Of a stretch of DNA of 28,881 nt, positions 28,829 to 28,881 are shown piece after piece (within the stretch, counting starts at the first letter, position 1; every line of letters begins with the position of its first letter). The stretch is taken from the NCBI GenBank assembly GCA_964547415.1, contig CAZJNX010000025.1, positions 1-28,881 on the forward strand, in the 5' to 3' direction. The notes below the pieces were generated by a model. It saw only the letters and a list, made by a program, of their open reading frames with translations, was not told where the DNA came from and did no database searches. The position numbers and the translations under genes are program-made. Source of the DNA: CAZJNX01 sp964547415 (GTDB lineage Bacteria > Pseudomonadota > Alphaproteobacteria > Rhizobiales > Amorphaceae).

Positions 28829-28881
28829 TAGTGTCCTGAACCAGAGATGCGTAGGATAATTCTGTGGTGATTCGGTCCAGT
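28829..28881 (+). mobile_element. IS630-like element terminus (right border, extends out of window)
   Basis: Reads TAGTGTCCTGAACCAGAGAT from the TA at 28829-28830 outward. It matches the left-border end in inverted orientation at 19 of the first 20 bases and patchily after that. The divergence shows two related but different copies rather than one duplicated element. Confidence 0.5.

Overview
The window looks like a high-GC alphaproteobacterial accessory locus, probably from a marine organism. The basis is GC-rich coding with long antisense open frames, a DUF6473/Stf0 sulfotransferase of the kind common in marine Alphaproteobacteria, an Asp/Gly-rich cysteine-free RTX giant, and IS3- and IS630-like insertion sequence traces. 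The genus is not determinable from the sequence alone.

Layout from left to right. (1) 1-56: the end of an IS630-like element, whose terminal repeat supplies the stop codon of the first gene. (2) 52-1443, minus: a family-4 glycosyltransferase with a probable sigma70-type promoter. (3) 1459-2117: a long intergenic region with a double palindrome (GTTGCAAC-GG-GTTGCAAC). (4) 2118-3437, plus: UDP-glucose 6-dehydrogenase, followed by a second gap (3438-4010) that holds degenerate copies of the same palindrome. (5) 4011-8891, plus: a tightly packed four-gene operon (glycosyltransferase, unknown protein, glycosyltransferase, unknown beta-rich/coiled protein) whose genes overlap or nearly touch. (6) 8962-9114: an IS3-type remnant. 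(7) 12005-9136, minus: two sulfotransferase genes, one of them a DUF6473-Stf0 fusion. (8) 12057-12737: decayed sequence with an unidentified pseudogene. (9) 27458-12738, minus: one 4906-residue surface or secreted protein that fills half of the window. (10) 27459-28881: a leader rich in short inverted repeats, a possible small ORF, two dyads, otherwise no recognisable gene, ending in a second IS630-like terminus in inverted orientation to the first.

How the genes may work together (inference): the dehydrogenase supplies UDP-glucuronate, three glycosyltransferases assemble a uronic-acid-containing glycan, and two sulfotransferases decorate it with sulfate. The giant protein combines pectin-lyase-like beta-helices, VCBS/cadherin-like stalk domains, RTX calcium-binding repeats and a C-terminal triple beta repeat. 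It is a candidate type I-secreted adhesin or matrix protein that could bind, or carry, that sulfated polymer. No polymerase, flippase, Wzc/Wza-type exporter or type I secretion transporter lies in the window, so the system would depend on genes elsewhere. Insertion-sequence ends at both borders suggest an exchangeable island, or a contig that breaks at repeats.
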